This document shows positions 33,224 through 43,031 of a DNA stretch of 64,000 nucleotides, piece by piece (position 1 is the first letter of the stretch; each line of letters starts with the position of its first letter). Under the pieces are notes generated by a model, which saw only the letters and a list, made by a program, of their open reading frames with translations, was not told the DNA's origin and did not search any database. This stretch comes from Gemmatimonadaceae bacterium. Lineage in GTDB: Bacteria; Gemmatimonadota; Gemmatimonadetes; Gemmatimonadales; Gemmatimonadaceae. Made by a program: the position numbers and the translations under genes. The DNA is taken from the NCBI GenBank assembly GCA_025358925.1, contig JANYHT010000029.1, positions 186,001 to 250,000 of the forward strand. Direction: 5' to 3'.

Positions 33224-34769
33224 GTCGATCGTACTGAATGTCATCCTGTTCCTGCCGTTAATCGGCATGGCGTTGCTGATGCTCATTCCGGCTACCAGCC
33301 CGCAACGAACGCGTCAATTCGCCTTGGGTTTGCTAACGGTACAATTCGCGCTGACGGCGTGGCTGTACACGCACTTTGTAAGTGGCACGGCCAGTCTGCA
33401 GTTTGAAACGCGTGTGCCTTGGATTGCCGCGTGGGGCGTTTCGTATCATATCGGACTCGACGGCGTGAATGTGTTGTTGGTGTTGCTCACGGCGTTTCTT
33501 GGACCGCTCGTTGTTGCCGGCGCATTCAGCGCAATTCAAAAAGATGTAAAGCTTTTCTACGCGATGGTGTTCCTCATTCAATTCGCGATGATGGGCTCGT
33601 TCCTCGCGCAGGATCTTTTCCTGTTTTATTTGTTTTGGGAAGCGATGCTTATCCCGATGTTCTTGCTCATTGGTATTTGGGGTGGAGAACGTCGCATTTA
33701 CGCGACGATCAAGTTTGTTTTGTATACGGCGTTCGGCAGCATTCTCATGTTGGCTGCGATGATTTACTTGGTGATTGCGCTGCAGCACACGTCGGGAGTG
33801 ATGTCGTTTGCATTCACCGACCTGTACACGGCGCGACTTCCATTGCGCGCGCAAACACTGCTGTTCGGCGCGTTCGCGCTGGCCTTCGCAATTAAAGTCC
33901 CGATGGTGCCGTTCCATACGTGGCTACCGGACGCGCACGTAGAAGCACCGACGGCTGGCTCGGTAATTCTGGCCGGCGTGATGCTTAAGATGGGAACGTA
34001 CGGTTTTATGAAGCTCGGCTTCCCTCTGTTTCCTGACGCCGCGCAGCTGTACACGCCGGTGCTGATGACCCTCGCCGTGATCAGCATTATTTACGGCGCG
34101 TGTCTCGCCCTTGTGCAAAACGATATCAAGAAGATTATCGCATATTCATCCATCAGTCATTTGGGTTACGTGATGCTTGGGCTGCTGAGCGTCGATGTGA
34201 TCGGCATTCAAGGTGCCGTCATACAAATGGTGAGTCACGGCCTCGTTGCGGCGGGACTATTCCTGCTGGTGGGGATGATCTACGAACGCTGTCACACGCG
34301 CGATCTCTGCGCGTATGGCGGATTAGCGAAGTTGCTTCCTGTATACTCGGTATTTTTTATGTTGTTCACGCTCGCGTCCGTGGGGCTGCCCACCACCAGC
34401 GGATTTACCGGAGAGTTCCTGGTCTTGCTCGGCGCATATCGCGCCGCCTGGCCGTTGCACTTAAATGGCGCCTCATATTCGCTCGTGCTCGCCGCAAGCG
34501 CCGTTGCCGGCGTAGTGCTCGGCGCACTCTATATGCTCCGCTTTGCGCTGGGTTTTCTATTTGGCGCGGAACGCGCGCCACATCAACCACTGAGCGATCT
34601 CAACACGCGCGAACGCGCCATACTCGGCATCATTGTAGTCGCGGTGTTTGCACTCGGCCTTTTTCCGGATAGCGCACTCCGTAACACAGAAGCCTCAGCG
34701 AAGGCGTATCAACAGTTGGTGATCACGTCGCGACTGCCGACCAGTCCGACATCGCCGAGTGTCCCATGA
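33216..34769 (+). CDS. nuoM: NADH-quinone oxidoreductase subunit M
   Basis: Second antiporter-like proton channel, 517 residues: FYLFWEAMLIPMFLLIGIWG, FHTWLPDAHVEAPTAGSVIL, KKIIAYSSISHLGYVMLG, GFTGEFLVLLGAYRA. Overlaps nuoN by 4 bp. Confidence 0.97.
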   Translation: MRESIVLNVILFLPLIGMALLMLIPATSPQRTRQFALGLLTVQFALTAWLYTHFVSGTASLQFETRVPWIAAWGVSYHIGLDGVNVLLVLLTAFLGPLVVAGAFSAIQKDVKLFYAMVFLIQFAMMGSFLAQDLFLFYLFWEAMLIPMFLLIGIWGGERRIYATIKFVLYTAFGSILMLAAMIYLVIALQHTSGVMSFAFTDLYTARLPLRAQTLLFGAFALAFAIKVPMVPFHTWLPDAHVEAPTAGSVILAGVMLKMGTYGFMKLGFPLFPDAAQLYTPVLMTLAVISIIYGACLALVQNDIKKIIAYSSISHLGYVMLGLLSVDVIGIQGAVIQMVSHGLVAAGLFLLVGMIYERCHTRDLCAYGGLAKLLPVYSVFFMLFTLASVGLPTTSGFTGEFLVLLGAYRAAWPLHLNGASYSLVLAASAVAGVVLGALYMLRFALGFLFGAERAPHQPLSDLNTRERAILGIIVVAVFALGLFPDSALRNTEASAKAYQQLVITSRLPTSPTSPSVP

Positions 34770-36175
34770 ATAGTCAGTTGACGTTAATGGCGATGCTTCC
34801 GGAGCACCTCCTGCTCGTTGGGATTGTGCTTATGCTCGGCGTGGAGATTGCTGGCAGGTGGTCGCGCGCTGCATTGTTGCTCGCGGTTGCTGTCGTTGCG
34901 GCCGCCGCAGGAAGTGCGGTGTGGCTGTACGCGAACGGTTTCAGCGGTGCGCCGTTCATTGGACAGTTTTCCGTCGCGCCTGCAACACTCCTTGCAAAAG
35001 CAGTTGTGCTGATGCTTGCGATACCCGTGTTACTGATGTCGCGCGACGATTTTCATGGCGGCGAATTTCCTGCTCTGCTATTGTCGTCATTGTACGGCGT
35101 GTGTCTGCTCATTTCGGCCGACAGCTATTTGACCATGTTCCTTGGTCTTGAGTTGATGTCGTTGCCCGTATATGCGCTCATTCTCCTTGCGTATCGCCGA
35201 CCTGAAAGTGCCGAAGCCGCGCTCAAGTACCTCGTGCTTGGCGGGACGGCGACGGCGATGTTTCTGATGGGCGTGTCGTTATTGTATGGTGCCAGTGGTT
35301 CGCTTGAGATCTCGACGTTTGCAACGGCGCTCGGGGCGACAGATCTAATGTCGCGTGCTGCTGTGGTGTTGGTGCTCTTGGCGTTCTTTCTCAAGGCCGC
35401 GATTGTGCCGTTTCACGCGTGGGCACCCGATGCATATGAGGGCGCCAGTGTGACCGTCACCGCATACATGGCCACGATCGTGAAAGCCGGTGTTCTCTTG
35501 GCCATTGTGCGCTTGTTCGCAGCGGCGCCGGTGGTATCTCCTGTTTCGGAGCTGTTGGCGATCTTCCCGCTCGTCTCGATTGTATGGGGGAACTTGGCAG
35601 CCATGCGACAGCGCTCGTTCCGTCGCATGATTGCCTACTCGTCCATCGCGCACGCTGGATACTTGTTTTACGCGTTGCTTGGCGATGGTGCCGGACGTTT
35701 GCAGGCTGTCACGTTTTATGTACTCGCGTATGGCATTCTCAATGTATTGGCGTTTGCCGCTTTACCTGCAGACGACATTGATGAAGACCGTGATCAGCTA
35801 GAGCGTATAAGGGGTTTGTATCATCGCAATCCGTTCGCCGCAATTATGATCGGTATTGCGATGCTTTCGCTGGCAGGCATTCCGCCGTTGCCGGGATTCG
35901 TTGCAAAGTTTTTGATATTTAAGAACGTACTCGCGGCGGGGTACACCACGTATGCGGTGCTTGGACTCATTGGCAGTTACGTTGGTATCTATTTTTATCT
36001 CAGGGTTATCCAACTCATGTTCATGAGCCAGGAGACATCAACGGTGCGCTCGGAAGCGTCGACGGCATTCGTCAGCCGAACAACACGCGCGTACGCGCAC
36101 AGCGCGAGTCTCATATGCTTGGCGGCGACGCTGTTACTGTCCATCCTTCCGGGTTGGGTGTTGGCGCGCTTCTGA
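34766..36175 (+). CDS. nuoN: NADH-quinone oxidoreductase subunit N
   Basis: Third antiporter-like channel, 469 residues: LGLELMSLPVYALILLAYRR, FHAWAPDAYEGASVTVTAYM, FRRMIAYSSIAHAGYLFYAL, GIPPLPGFVAKFLIFKNVL. Last gene of the nuo operon; it ends 14 bp from the convergent cyclic-nucleotide-binding gene and no terminator is visible between them. Confidence 0.97.
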   Translation: MNSQLTLMAMLPEHLLLVGIVLMLGVEIAGRWSRAALLLAVAVVAAAAGSAVWLYANGFSGAPFIGQFSVAPATLLAKAVVLMLAIPVLLMSRDDFHGGEFPALLLSSLYGVCLLISADSYLTMFLGLELMSLPVYALILLAYRRPESAEAALKYLVLGGTATAMFLMGVSLLYGASGSLEISTFATALGATDLMSRAAVVLVLLAFFLKAAIVPFHAWAPDAYEGASVTVTAYMATIVKAGVLLAIVRLFAAAPVVSPVSELLAIFPLVSIVWGNLAAMRQRSFRRMIAYSSIAHAGYLFYALLGDGAGRLQAVTFYVLAYGILNVLAFAALPADDIDEDRDQLERIRGLYHRNPFAAIMIGIAMLSLAGIPPLPGFVAKFLIFKNVLAAGYTTYAVLGLIGSYVGIYFYLRVIQLMFMSQETSTVRSEASTAFVSRTTRAYAHSASLICLAATLLLSILPGWVLARF

Positions 36176-36189
36176 TACCAACGCGCCTG

Positions 36190-36672
36190 CTACGTACCCG
36201 CGCGTTTCGATTCCGGCGCGTAAAGATCGAGAAGTTGCTCGCGTGTTGCGTTCAGGCGTTCAGACACCACACCGAGCAAACGCATCGTAAACGCCAGTCC
36301 GAAGGCGGCATCGTGTTTGAAGGTTTCGAGTAATTCGACGCCGTCAAACACCAACACGTCCACGCGATCGAGCGCGCGAGCCTGCAAGACTTTGCCTTTT
36401 CCAGCGAGTATGGCCGACCAGCCAAACTCGTCGCCCGCATACAATGTCTGAATGCGTAATCGGCTACCGCGAGTGCTGATTTCGAGCGCCACCATGCCGT
36501 GCACGAGCAGATAGAATTCGCGACTGTGATCGCCTTCCGGAAAAATGACACAACCCGTGTCAAAACACATTTCACGTGCCATGAGCGTCAGCTTCTCGAT
36601 ATGGTGCGGCTCGAGACCGGCGACGAAAGGGTGCGCCTCCACGACCTGGTGGAGCGCGTCTGGAATGGTCAC
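36190..36672 (-). CDS. Small cyclic-nucleotide-binding-domain protein
   Basis: A 160-residue Crp-type cNMP-binding jellyroll without a DNA-binding domain: CVIFPEGDHSREFYLLVHG, LRIQTLYAGDEFGWSAILAG, ARALDRVDVLVFDGVELLE. The phosphate-binding cassette (FGWSAIL followed by ARA) is altered from the FGE-x-A-L-x-x-x-x-R-A consensus, so ligand affinity is unclear. It overlaps the oxidoreductase beta gene by 4 bp (ATGA), which suggests it regulates or attaches to that enzyme, for example as an allosteric subunit; inference. Confidence 0.85.
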   Translation of the reverse strand: MTIPDALHQVVEAHPFVAGLEPHHIEKLTLMAREMCFDTGCVIFPEGDHSREFYLLVHGMVALEISTRGSRLRIQTLYAGDEFGWSAILAGKGKVLQARALDRVDVLVFDGVELLETFKHDAAFGLAFTMRLLGVVSERLNATREQLLDLYAPESKRAGT

Positions 36673-37724
36673 TGGTACCGCTCCATGAGCGTTTGGAGTG
36701 CCGCATTACCCGGACACAGTTGTTCATACGGCACGTCTACCAGCGGTGTACTCACAGTTTTGGCTACGGCATGCATGTCCTTCCCGCTTTCGTCGATGAA
36801 TAACAATCCCGTTGCCACTTCATGACGCAATTGGCACGCCCGCACATGCGCGTATGCCTCTTCGCGATTCGTTGCGTCATATCCATCGTGTGTTTTGCGA
36901 AAACGCACAGTGCTGCCGTCATGCATCGTGACAACGGAGATCGCTGCGTCAGTGACCGGAGCAACAATCTCACGACGCAGCGGCACGAAATCCGCCGCTG
37001 AAATTTCCACTTCGTGCTCGCGTGTGAATTTGTAGCTCTTGGTGGAACCTTCGTGATCGTTAAAGGTGACGCAGGGCGAAATGACATCGATCAGTGCGAG
37101 TCCATTATGCGAGAGACCAGCTTTCAAAATGGGCACGAGCTGCGCTTTATCACCGGAAAAGCTACGCGCGACAAACGTGGCGCCTAACGTGAGCGCTAAC
37201 AACACCGGATCGATGGGCGGTTGGACGTTCATCTCACCCTTCTTCGATGTGGAGCCAATGTCGGCTGACGCAGAAAACTGTCCTTTCGTGAGCCCGTACA
37301 CACCATTGTTGTCGATCACGTACAGCATGCGCACGTTGCGACGTATCGCGTGCGACAGTTGACCAAGTCCAATCGAGAGCGAGTCGCCGTCTCCGGAAAT
37401 GCCGATGTACGTCAGATCACGATTCGCCGCGTTGGCACCCGACGTGACCGACGGCATGCGACCGTGGACACTATTGAAGCCGTGTGATTGTTTCATGAAG
37501 TACGCGGTCGTTTTCGACGAGCAACCGATGCCGCTCATCTTGGCTGCGCGATGCGGAGGAAGCGCCAGCTCCCAGAACGATTGCACCAGCGCCGCAGTGA
37601 CGGAATCGTGGCCACAGCCCGCGCACAGGGTGGACATCGCACCTTCGTAATCGCGAACGGTGTAGCCGAGCGCGTTCTTGTGCAGCCCCGGATGCCGAAT
37701 GGGCGGCTTTGCAATGGAGGTCAT
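36669..37724 (-). CDS. korB: 2-oxoacid:ferredoxin oxidoreductase, beta subunit
   Basis: A 351-residue thiamine-pyrophosphate subunit of a KorAB/ForAB-type enzyme that decarboxylates 2-oxoacids (2-oxoglutarate or pyruvate) to the CoA thioester with reduction of ferredoxin. Motifs: CAGCGHDSVTAALVQSF and GIGCSSKTTAYFM for Fe-S ligands, and the TPP site GISGDGDSLSIGLGQLSHA with IDNNGVYGLTKGQFSAS. Overlaps the alpha gene by 4 bp. The 2-oxoglutarate specificity is the usual case but not proven here. Confidence 0.92.
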   Translation of the reverse strand: MTSIAKPPIRHPGLHKNALGYTVRDYEGAMSTLCAGCGHDSVTAALVQSFWELALPPHRAAKMSGIGCSSKTTAYFMKQSHGFNSVHGRMPSVTSGANAANRDLTYIGISGDGDSLSIGLGQLSHAIRRNVRMLYVIDNNGVYGLTKGQFSASADIGSTSKKGEMNVQPPIDPVLLALTLGATFVARSFSGDKAQLVPILKAGLSHNGLALIDVISPCVTFNDHEGSTKSYKFTREHEVEISAADFVPLRREIVAPVTDAAISVVTMHDGSTVRFRKTHDGYDATNREEAYAHVRACQLRHEVATGLLFIDESGKDMHAVAKTVSTPLVDVPYEQLCPGNAALQTLMERYQ

Positions 37725-39520
37725 GCCGGCACCTGCGTGAGATGATGTGTGACTGCGGTGACGACGACGTTTGCCGTGAGTGGCATGCCGCCATAGTCCA
37801 ACACCGAGGTCATGGCATCGCGTGGGACGCCAGTTTCAATCGCGAGCATCGCGCGAAGCTGCGCGTCGCGATTTTGTTCGACCACAAAGACCGTGTGATG
37901 TGTATCTAGGAATTCCTTGACGGACGCGCTGAACGGGAACGACTTGATGCGCATGTAGTCGGCCACAATGCCTTGCTCACGCAAGCGATCAATCGCTTCG
38001 AGGACAGCCGAGTGACATCCACCGATGGAGACGATTCCCACGTCGGCACCCGGTTGCAGATGAAAGTCGGGCGTTGGAACAACCGTTGCGGCCGTGGCAA
38101 ACTTTCGCGCTAACCGATCTACCACTTCCTGATACGCGTCGGAATCTTCCGTGTAGGCGCCATGCTTGTCGTGCCCAGAGCCACGTACGAAATACGCACC
38201 GTTGGGATGCACACCCGGCAGCGTGCGCGCAGCAATGCCATCACCATCGACGTCTAGATACCGCGAGAACTTTTTTACACCGGCCAGCTCTTCGGCGTTC
38301 AAGACCTTGCCGCGGTCAGGACGATAGCTGTCATCCCACGTAAGGCGTTTGCACATCCAGTCGTTCATTCCGATATCGAGATCGCTGGCCACAAACACCG
38401 GCGTTTGAAACCGCTCAGCTAAATCAAAAGCAGTCACGCTCACGTAAAAACATTCTTCGGGACTGCACGGAAAAAGAATGATGTGCTTTGTGTCGCCGTG
38501 TGATGCGTACGCGAGCGACAGCAAGTCACCTTGTTGCGTGCGCGTTGGCATACCGGTTGCCGGCCCCGTGCGCTGAACATCGTAAAACACTGCGGGAATT
38601 TCTGTGTAATACGCGAGTCCGATAAACTCTTGCATCAGCGAGATGCCCGGACCCGACGTGTTGGTGAACGATCGCGCACCCGCCCATCCCGCACCAATCG
38701 CGATGCCTGCGGCCGAAAGTTCGTCTTCCGCTTGAATGATGCAGTAGCGCGCCAATCCAGTTTCTGGTTCGACGCGAAATTTCTCGCAGAAGCCTTTAAA
38801 CGCTTCCATCAATGATGTGGAGGGCGTGATTGGATACCACGCACCGACCGTTGCGCCAGCGTAGACCGCACCAAGCGCAGCGGCCGTATTGCCATCAATG
38901 ATGATGGAGCCCTTCGTTTCATCCATTCTCTGCAGATGAAACGACAACGGGCATTGGAAATTTGTCTTCGCGTAGTCGTAACCCAACTTAATCGCGGTGT
39001 TATTGGCGTCGAGCAGCTTCTTTTTCTTCGAGAACTTTTCGAGCAACATCTGACCGACGATATCCATGTCGAAGTCCAGCAGCGCCGCCAGCGCTCCGAC
39101 GTACACAATGTTGCGCAGCAGCGTGCGATCCCGATCGCCTTCAAATGTTTCGACGCACATGCGGCCAAACGGAATGCCCAGGATCGTGATGCCTTCGCGC
39201 ACGAGCTCTGGTTCCAGCGGCCATGACGAATCGTACAGTAAGTAGCCGCCGGGGCGTACGGTTGCAACATCCTTCGCATACGTGCTCGGATTGAGTGCTA
39301 CGACAAGGTCAACATGCTGCGGTCGCGCCGTGTAGCCGTCTTTGCTAACGCGTATTTCGTAAAAGGTTGGCAGTCCTTGAATGTTGGACGGGAAAATATT
39401 TTTGCCCGTCACCGGAATGCCCATGCGAAAGATGGCTTGCATCAACAGACTATTCGCGCTGGCTGAACCCGTGCCGTTGACGGTGGCAATCTTAAAAGCA
39501 AAGTCGTTGATGCTACTCAT
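37721..39520 (-). CDS. korA: 2-oxoacid:ferredoxin oxidoreductase, fused gamma-alpha subunit
   Basis: About 600 residues. The N-terminal gamma-like domain (IATVNGTGSASANSLLMQAI, IFPSNIQGLPTFYEIRVS) is followed by the PFOR alpha domain (GAWYPITPSTSLMEAFKGF, AEDELSAAGIAIGAGWAGAR, SFTNTSGPGISLMQEF) and a C-terminal domain II (GIVADYMRIKSFPFSASVKE). Start at the ATG 39518-39520, overlapping the flavoprotein stop (ATGA); a longer frame upstream would run into that gene. Confidence 0.93.
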   Translation of the reverse strand: MSSINDFAFKIATVNGTGSASANSLLMQAIFRMGIPVTGKNIFPSNIQGLPTFYEIRVSKDGYTARPQHVDLVVALNPSTYAKDVATVRPGGYLLYDSSWPLEPELVREGITILGIPFGRMCVETFEGDRDRTLLRNIVYVGALAALLDFDMDIVGQMLLEKFSKKKKLLDANNTAIKLGYDYAKTNFQCPLSFHLQRMDETKGSIIIDGNTAAALGAVYAGATVGAWYPITPSTSLMEAFKGFCEKFRVEPETGLARYCIIQAEDELSAAGIAIGAGWAGARSFTNTSGPGISLMQEFIGLAYYTEIPAVFYDVQRTGPATGMPTRTQQGDLLSLAYASHGDTKHIILFPCSPEECFYVSVTAFDLAERFQTPVFVASDLDIGMNDWMCKRLTWDDSYRPDRGKVLNAEELAGVKKFSRYLDVDGDGIAARTLPGVHPNGAYFVRGSGHDKHGAYTEDSDAYQEVVDRLARKFATAATVVPTPDFHLQPGADVGIVSIGGCHSAVLEAIDRLREQGIVADYMRIKSFPFSASVKEFLDTHHTVFVVEQNRDAQLRAMLAIETGVPRDAMTSVLDYGGMPLTANVVVTAVTHHLTQVPA

Positions 39521-41325
39521 ACAAGCACCGGGATAGTGGTACCAGAAGGACCGAACGCGTACGGCAGCACCAACGCAAACTTCTGCATATCCCACGCAGC
39601 GGTTGGACACCGTTCGGCGCACAGACCGCAGTGTAAACAGATGTCTTCGTCTTTCACCATCACGCGCTTCGTTTGCGGTAACGCGTCAGAGACATAGATG
39701 TCTTGCGTCAGATTTTCCGCTGGCGCAGAAAGTCGCGTGCGCAATTCCGTTTCCGAGTCGGCCGCAGGTGCGATGGTGAGGCAGTTCACGGGACACACGT
39801 CAACGCAGGCATCGCACTCGATGCACAGCGTCGCCGAGAAGTGGGTTTCGACGTCGCAGTTGAGACAGCGTTCTACTTCGGTTGCGGTCTGTTCAGGCGT
39901 GAAACCCAACTCCACTTCCTCACTCACACTCGCGAATCGCTTCACGAGCTCGGCGTGTGTCATTTGTGCGCGCGTGGATGGGTTGAAATCGTTGCTATAT
40001 GCCCACGCGTGCATACCCATCTTGGTACTCGCTAAATGCATGCCCTGCGGTGGGCGCTCTTCGACCGATTGCCCCTGACAGTGTTGATGAATGGAAATTG
40101 CGGCTTGGTGTCCGTGCTCAACCGCCCAGATGATGTTTTGGGGCCCCCATGCGGAGTCCCCACCGAAAAACACGCCGGAACGAGAGCATTCGAATGTGGT
40201 TTTGTCGACGACTGGCATTGCCCATTCGTTAAACGTAACGCCAATGTCACGCTCAATCCACGGAAACGCGTTGTCCTGACCGATCGCGAGGATGACTTCG
40301 TCGCACGGCATGATGATCGTGTCGACCACGGTGCTGCGCTGCTTGCCGTTGGACTCGCTCCACTCGACGCGTTCGAATTCCATGCCGACCAGCTTGCCGT
40401 TGTCGATGACAAAGCGTTTTGGCGCGTGGTTCTCCACGATGTGAATGCCTTCTTCTTCCGCGTCTTCCAATTCCCACGGCGACGCCTTGAAGTGCGGACG
40501 CGAGCGTCGCGCAACAACGGTGGTTTCGATGCCACCGAGTCGCCGCGACGTTCGGCAGCAGTCCATCGCCGTGTTGCCAACACCGATGATGAGTACTTTT
40601 GCACCGATCTTTTCGATGTGACCAAAGTGGACGGAGCCCAGCCATTCGATGCCGATATGAATCTGTGATTTCGCGGCGTCGTCCCAACGACCAGGAATGT
40701 CGAGCTCTTTCCCTTTCGGTGCGCCGCTGCCAACGAAGACAGCGTCGTAACCTTCGTTGAGCAATGACTTCATGCTGTCTACGGGTGTGCCGTATCGCAC
40801 CTCGGCGCCCATGTCGATGATGCATTGGGTCTCTTCATTCAACACATGTTCCGGCAAGCGAAACGATGGAATGTTGAAGCGCATGAGACCGCCAGCACTC
40901 GAATTCTTTTCGTAAATCACCACCTCGTAGCCCATCGGCAAGAGGTCGTTGGCCACCGTGAGTGACGCAGGGCCAGCGCCGACCAACGCGATACGTTTTC
41001 CGTTGCGAACGGCGGGCGCTTTGGGCAAGTAGTCCGTAACGTCATCGCGCAAATCGGCGGCGACGCGTTTTAGTCGACAGATCGCCACTGGTTTCCCATC
41101 GACGCGACCGCGGCGACAGGCGGGTTCGCAGGGTCGGTCGCACGTTCGTCCCAAAATTCCCGGAAAAACGTTCGATTCGCGGTTGAGCAGGTACGACTCG
41201 GTGTATCGTCCCTGAGCGATCAGTCGGAGGTATTCGGGCACGTTAGTGTGCGCCGGACACGCCCATTGGCAGTCAACGACCTTGTGATAATGGCGCGGAC
41301 TGGTGACGTCGGTGTGCAACGACAT
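39517..41325 (-). CDS. GltD-like FAD/NAD(P) oxidoreductase with ferredoxin domains
   Basis: A 602-residue protein. Its N-terminus (CQWACPAHTNVPEYLRLI, CDRPCEPACRR) is the Fe-S domain of GltD-like proteins, followed by an FAD site (IALVGAGPASLTVANDLL) and an NAD(P) site (VLIIGVGNTAMDCCRTSRRL). The C-terminus has two [4Fe-4S] ferredoxin motifs (CIECDACVDVCPVNCLTI and CLHCGLCAERCPTAAWDM) after a CLNCDVETHF. It can thus pass electrons between ferredoxin and NAD(P)H. First gene of the operon with korA, korB and the cNMP-binding gene, all joined by 4-bp overlaps, so it is likely the ferredoxin:NAD(P) partner of that enzyme. Confidence 0.9.
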   Translation of the reverse strand: MSLHTDVTSPRHYHKVVDCQWACPAHTNVPEYLRLIAQGRYTESYLLNRESNVFPGILGRTCDRPCEPACRRGRVDGKPVAICRLKRVAADLRDDVTDYLPKAPAVRNGKRIALVGAGPASLTVANDLLPMGYEVVIYEKNSSAGGLMRFNIPSFRLPEHVLNEETQCIIDMGAEVRYGTPVDSMKSLLNEGYDAVFVGSGAPKGKELDIPGRWDDAAKSQIHIGIEWLGSVHFGHIEKIGAKVLIIGVGNTAMDCCRTSRRLGGIETTVVARRSRPHFKASPWELEDAEEEGIHIVENHAPKRFVIDNGKLVGMEFERVEWSESNGKQRSTVVDTIIMPCDEVILAIGQDNAFPWIERDIGVTFNEWAMPVVDKTTFECSRSGVFFGGDSAWGPQNIIWAVEHGHQAAISIHQHCQGQSVEERPPQGMHLASTKMGMHAWAYSNDFNPSTRAQMTHAELVKRFASVSEEVELGFTPEQTATEVERCLNCDVETHFSATLCIECDACVDVCPVNCLTIAPAADSETELRTRLSAPAENLTQDIYVSDALPQTKRVMVKDEDICLHCGLCAERCPTAAWDMQKFALVLPYAFGPSGTTIPVLV

Positions 41326-41633
41326 GCGGTTGGCCCCTTCTTGGCGAGTTCAACTCAGATGTTGGGGGCGGGAACATGGAGTGGCAAGAAGGAAAATGGG
41401 ATTACGCGAATCTGAGCCGGGCATTTAACAGATGCGTCGCGCGCATACTTCCGTTGAACGTTTTTGATTCACAAACATGCGATGATACTGGCCGGTTGAT
41501 ATGCCACGCGAAATCTCATCGTTCAAATTCGCGTAATTCGCGTAATTCGCGGCCAGTAGTGGCCGTTCGCTGTTGGAAGCCTCGCCGTTTTTACACGCGG
41601 TTGCTTTTTCAAGCCAACCGAAAAACGCGAAAC
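41326..41633. other. 308-bp intergenic region between the Kor operon and the cytochrome c gene
   Basis: No gene is convincing here. It should hold the promoter of the minus-strand Kor operon (upstream of 41325) and the end of the cytochrome c operon. A 9-bp tandem repeat lies at 41526-41552. An imperfect hairpin, CGGTTGGCTT paired with AAGCAACCG on the minus strand (about 41597-41621), could slow transcription downstream of the cytochrome c gene, but no T-run follows on that strand. Confidence 0.45.
41526..41552. repeat. Three tandem copies of a 9-bp unit
   Basis: AATTCGCGT, AATTCGCGT and AATTCGCGG in direct succession. The unit length, nearly one helical turn, and the position about 200 bp upstream of the flavoprotein start could fit a regulatory array or simple slippage; neither can be decided. 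Confidence 0.7.
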
Positions 41634-43031
41634 CTACGGGACCACCTTTCGCGGCAACGTCGCCTTGCGCGCCGCCACCAGTTTATCAAACTCCGCCTGT
41701 TCGAGGTACGTGACGTCAATCCAGTTGTGCGCCATCTCGTCTACGGTACGATCTCCCCATCCAATCCATTGACCCGGATCCGGATTGTTGAGATTAGCGG
41801 CTGTATTGTCGTGCCACGCCGTGAATGCGAGGGTCGTACCCTTGGGCAGTAACGGTGCCACCTCCGTGGCGTACACATAGTTGATGTGCCACTGCCACTG
41901 GAAGTTGCTCACTTGACTGAGCACTTCTTTGCGGCCGTCGGGATAAATCGCTTCGAGCGACATCGCCTTCCCGCGCATATGCATGTGCGGCTGAAAGTTT
42001 TCGAGTCTCGCCGGCGCTTGGAGCACGTAGAAATTTTGCGTGACTGTTTTTTCATTGGGCGGGATGTCAAGCTCTGAACCACGTGACACGTCAAACATGC
42101 GCAACACCGTGCGATGCTGTGGGACGTAGCCCTTCGGATAGAAATACACAGCAAGTTCGACTTGACTGTCTTTAAACTCTTCACCAATCGCGTGCATGTG
42201 TACTTCCCATCGAATGCGCGAGTTGGGCAACATCAACTTGCCCGCGTCTTCAGGAAAAATCTGACCCGTTTTGCCAACGGCCCATTCCATGAACAGTCCG
42301 GCATTGGACTGATGATCATGTGCTGAACTTGCGAGGCCGGTTACGCCATCTTCGTCTTGCAACAAGTACGCGAGCACATGATGCACAATTTTTCGATCGT
42401 TGGCACGCACGGGCTTCACCTCGATCGCACGCACCCAACGCGCCTCCTTCAATCCCGTTTCTACAACGGGTCGATACCATTTATCCTGTGTGTGCGGAGC
42501 CAGCGTGTAGGGTTTTGAACGAATAATAAGATCGGGCTGACCTAATTTTTCAGCAAGCTGCCATCGATTTGGATCAGGAAACGTGATCGCAGGCGGCAGG
42601 TCTCTCGGATCGCCCATCGGTGTGCCCGCATCGACCCAATCGACAATCGCCGCGACCTGTGCATCGGTCAAACTCCGATCATCCTTGAACTGTTGAATAC
42701 CGATGGTGCGATCAATGTGCCACGGCGGCATGAGTCGATCAGAAACTTTGGCGCGGATGCGACGCGCATATTTTTTCGCGTCGTCGTACGTGAGAAGTGA
42801 GATCGGCGCAATCGACCCGGGCTGATGACATGTCTGACATTTCTGCTGCATAATGGGTGCGACATCGCGCGCATAGGTCACGTCTTTGTGTACGACGTAG
42901 ATCGGTGCAAGCGGATTCTGTGCCGCTGCCGTTGTATTCAACATCGCTGCACACAACGCGAGCACCACGCCGCGAATGCGGCTCGAGAAACAGGGATACT
43001 GCACGCGCGGCCTCGAATCGTTAAAAGTCAT
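41634..43031 (-). CDS. Exported cytochrome c / copper-monooxygenase-like protein
   Basis: A 465-residue protein from the ATG at 43029-43031 (ATGA overlap with the upstream gene). Signal peptide (VVLALCAAMLNTTAAAQN), then one c-type haem site CQTCHQPG followed by LMPPWH as likely Met ligand region, then a region with His-rich motifs HHVLAYLL, EVHMHAIGEE, FQPHMHMRGKAM and AWHDNTAANLNNPDP resembling the two copper domains of type II ascorbate-dependent monooxygenases. Proteins of this build are common in soil bacteria and are uncharacterised; an oxidase or monooxygenase role in the periplasm is likely. Confidence 0.82.
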   Translation of the reverse strand: MTFNDSRPRVQYPCFSSRIRGVVLALCAAMLNTTAAAQNPLAPIYVVHKDVTYARDVAPIMQQKCQTCHQPGSIAPISLLTYDDAKKYARRIRAKVSDRLMPPWHIDRTIGIQQFKDDRSLTDAQVAAIVDWVDAGTPMGDPRDLPPAITFPDPNRWQLAEKLGQPDLIIRSKPYTLAPHTQDKWYRPVVETGLKEARWVRAIEVKPVRANDRKIVHHVLAYLLQDEDGVTGLASSAHDHQSNAGLFMEWAVGKTGQIFPEDAGKLMLPNSRIRWEVHMHAIGEEFKDSQVELAVYFYPKGYVPQHRTVLRMFDVSRGSELDIPPNEKTVTQNFYVLQAPARLENFQPHMHMRGKAMSLEAIYPDGRKEVLSQVSNFQWQWHINYVYATEVAPLLPKGTTLAFTAWHDNTAANLNNPDPGQWIGWGDRTVDEMAHNWIDVTYLEQAEFDKLVAARKATLPRKVVP

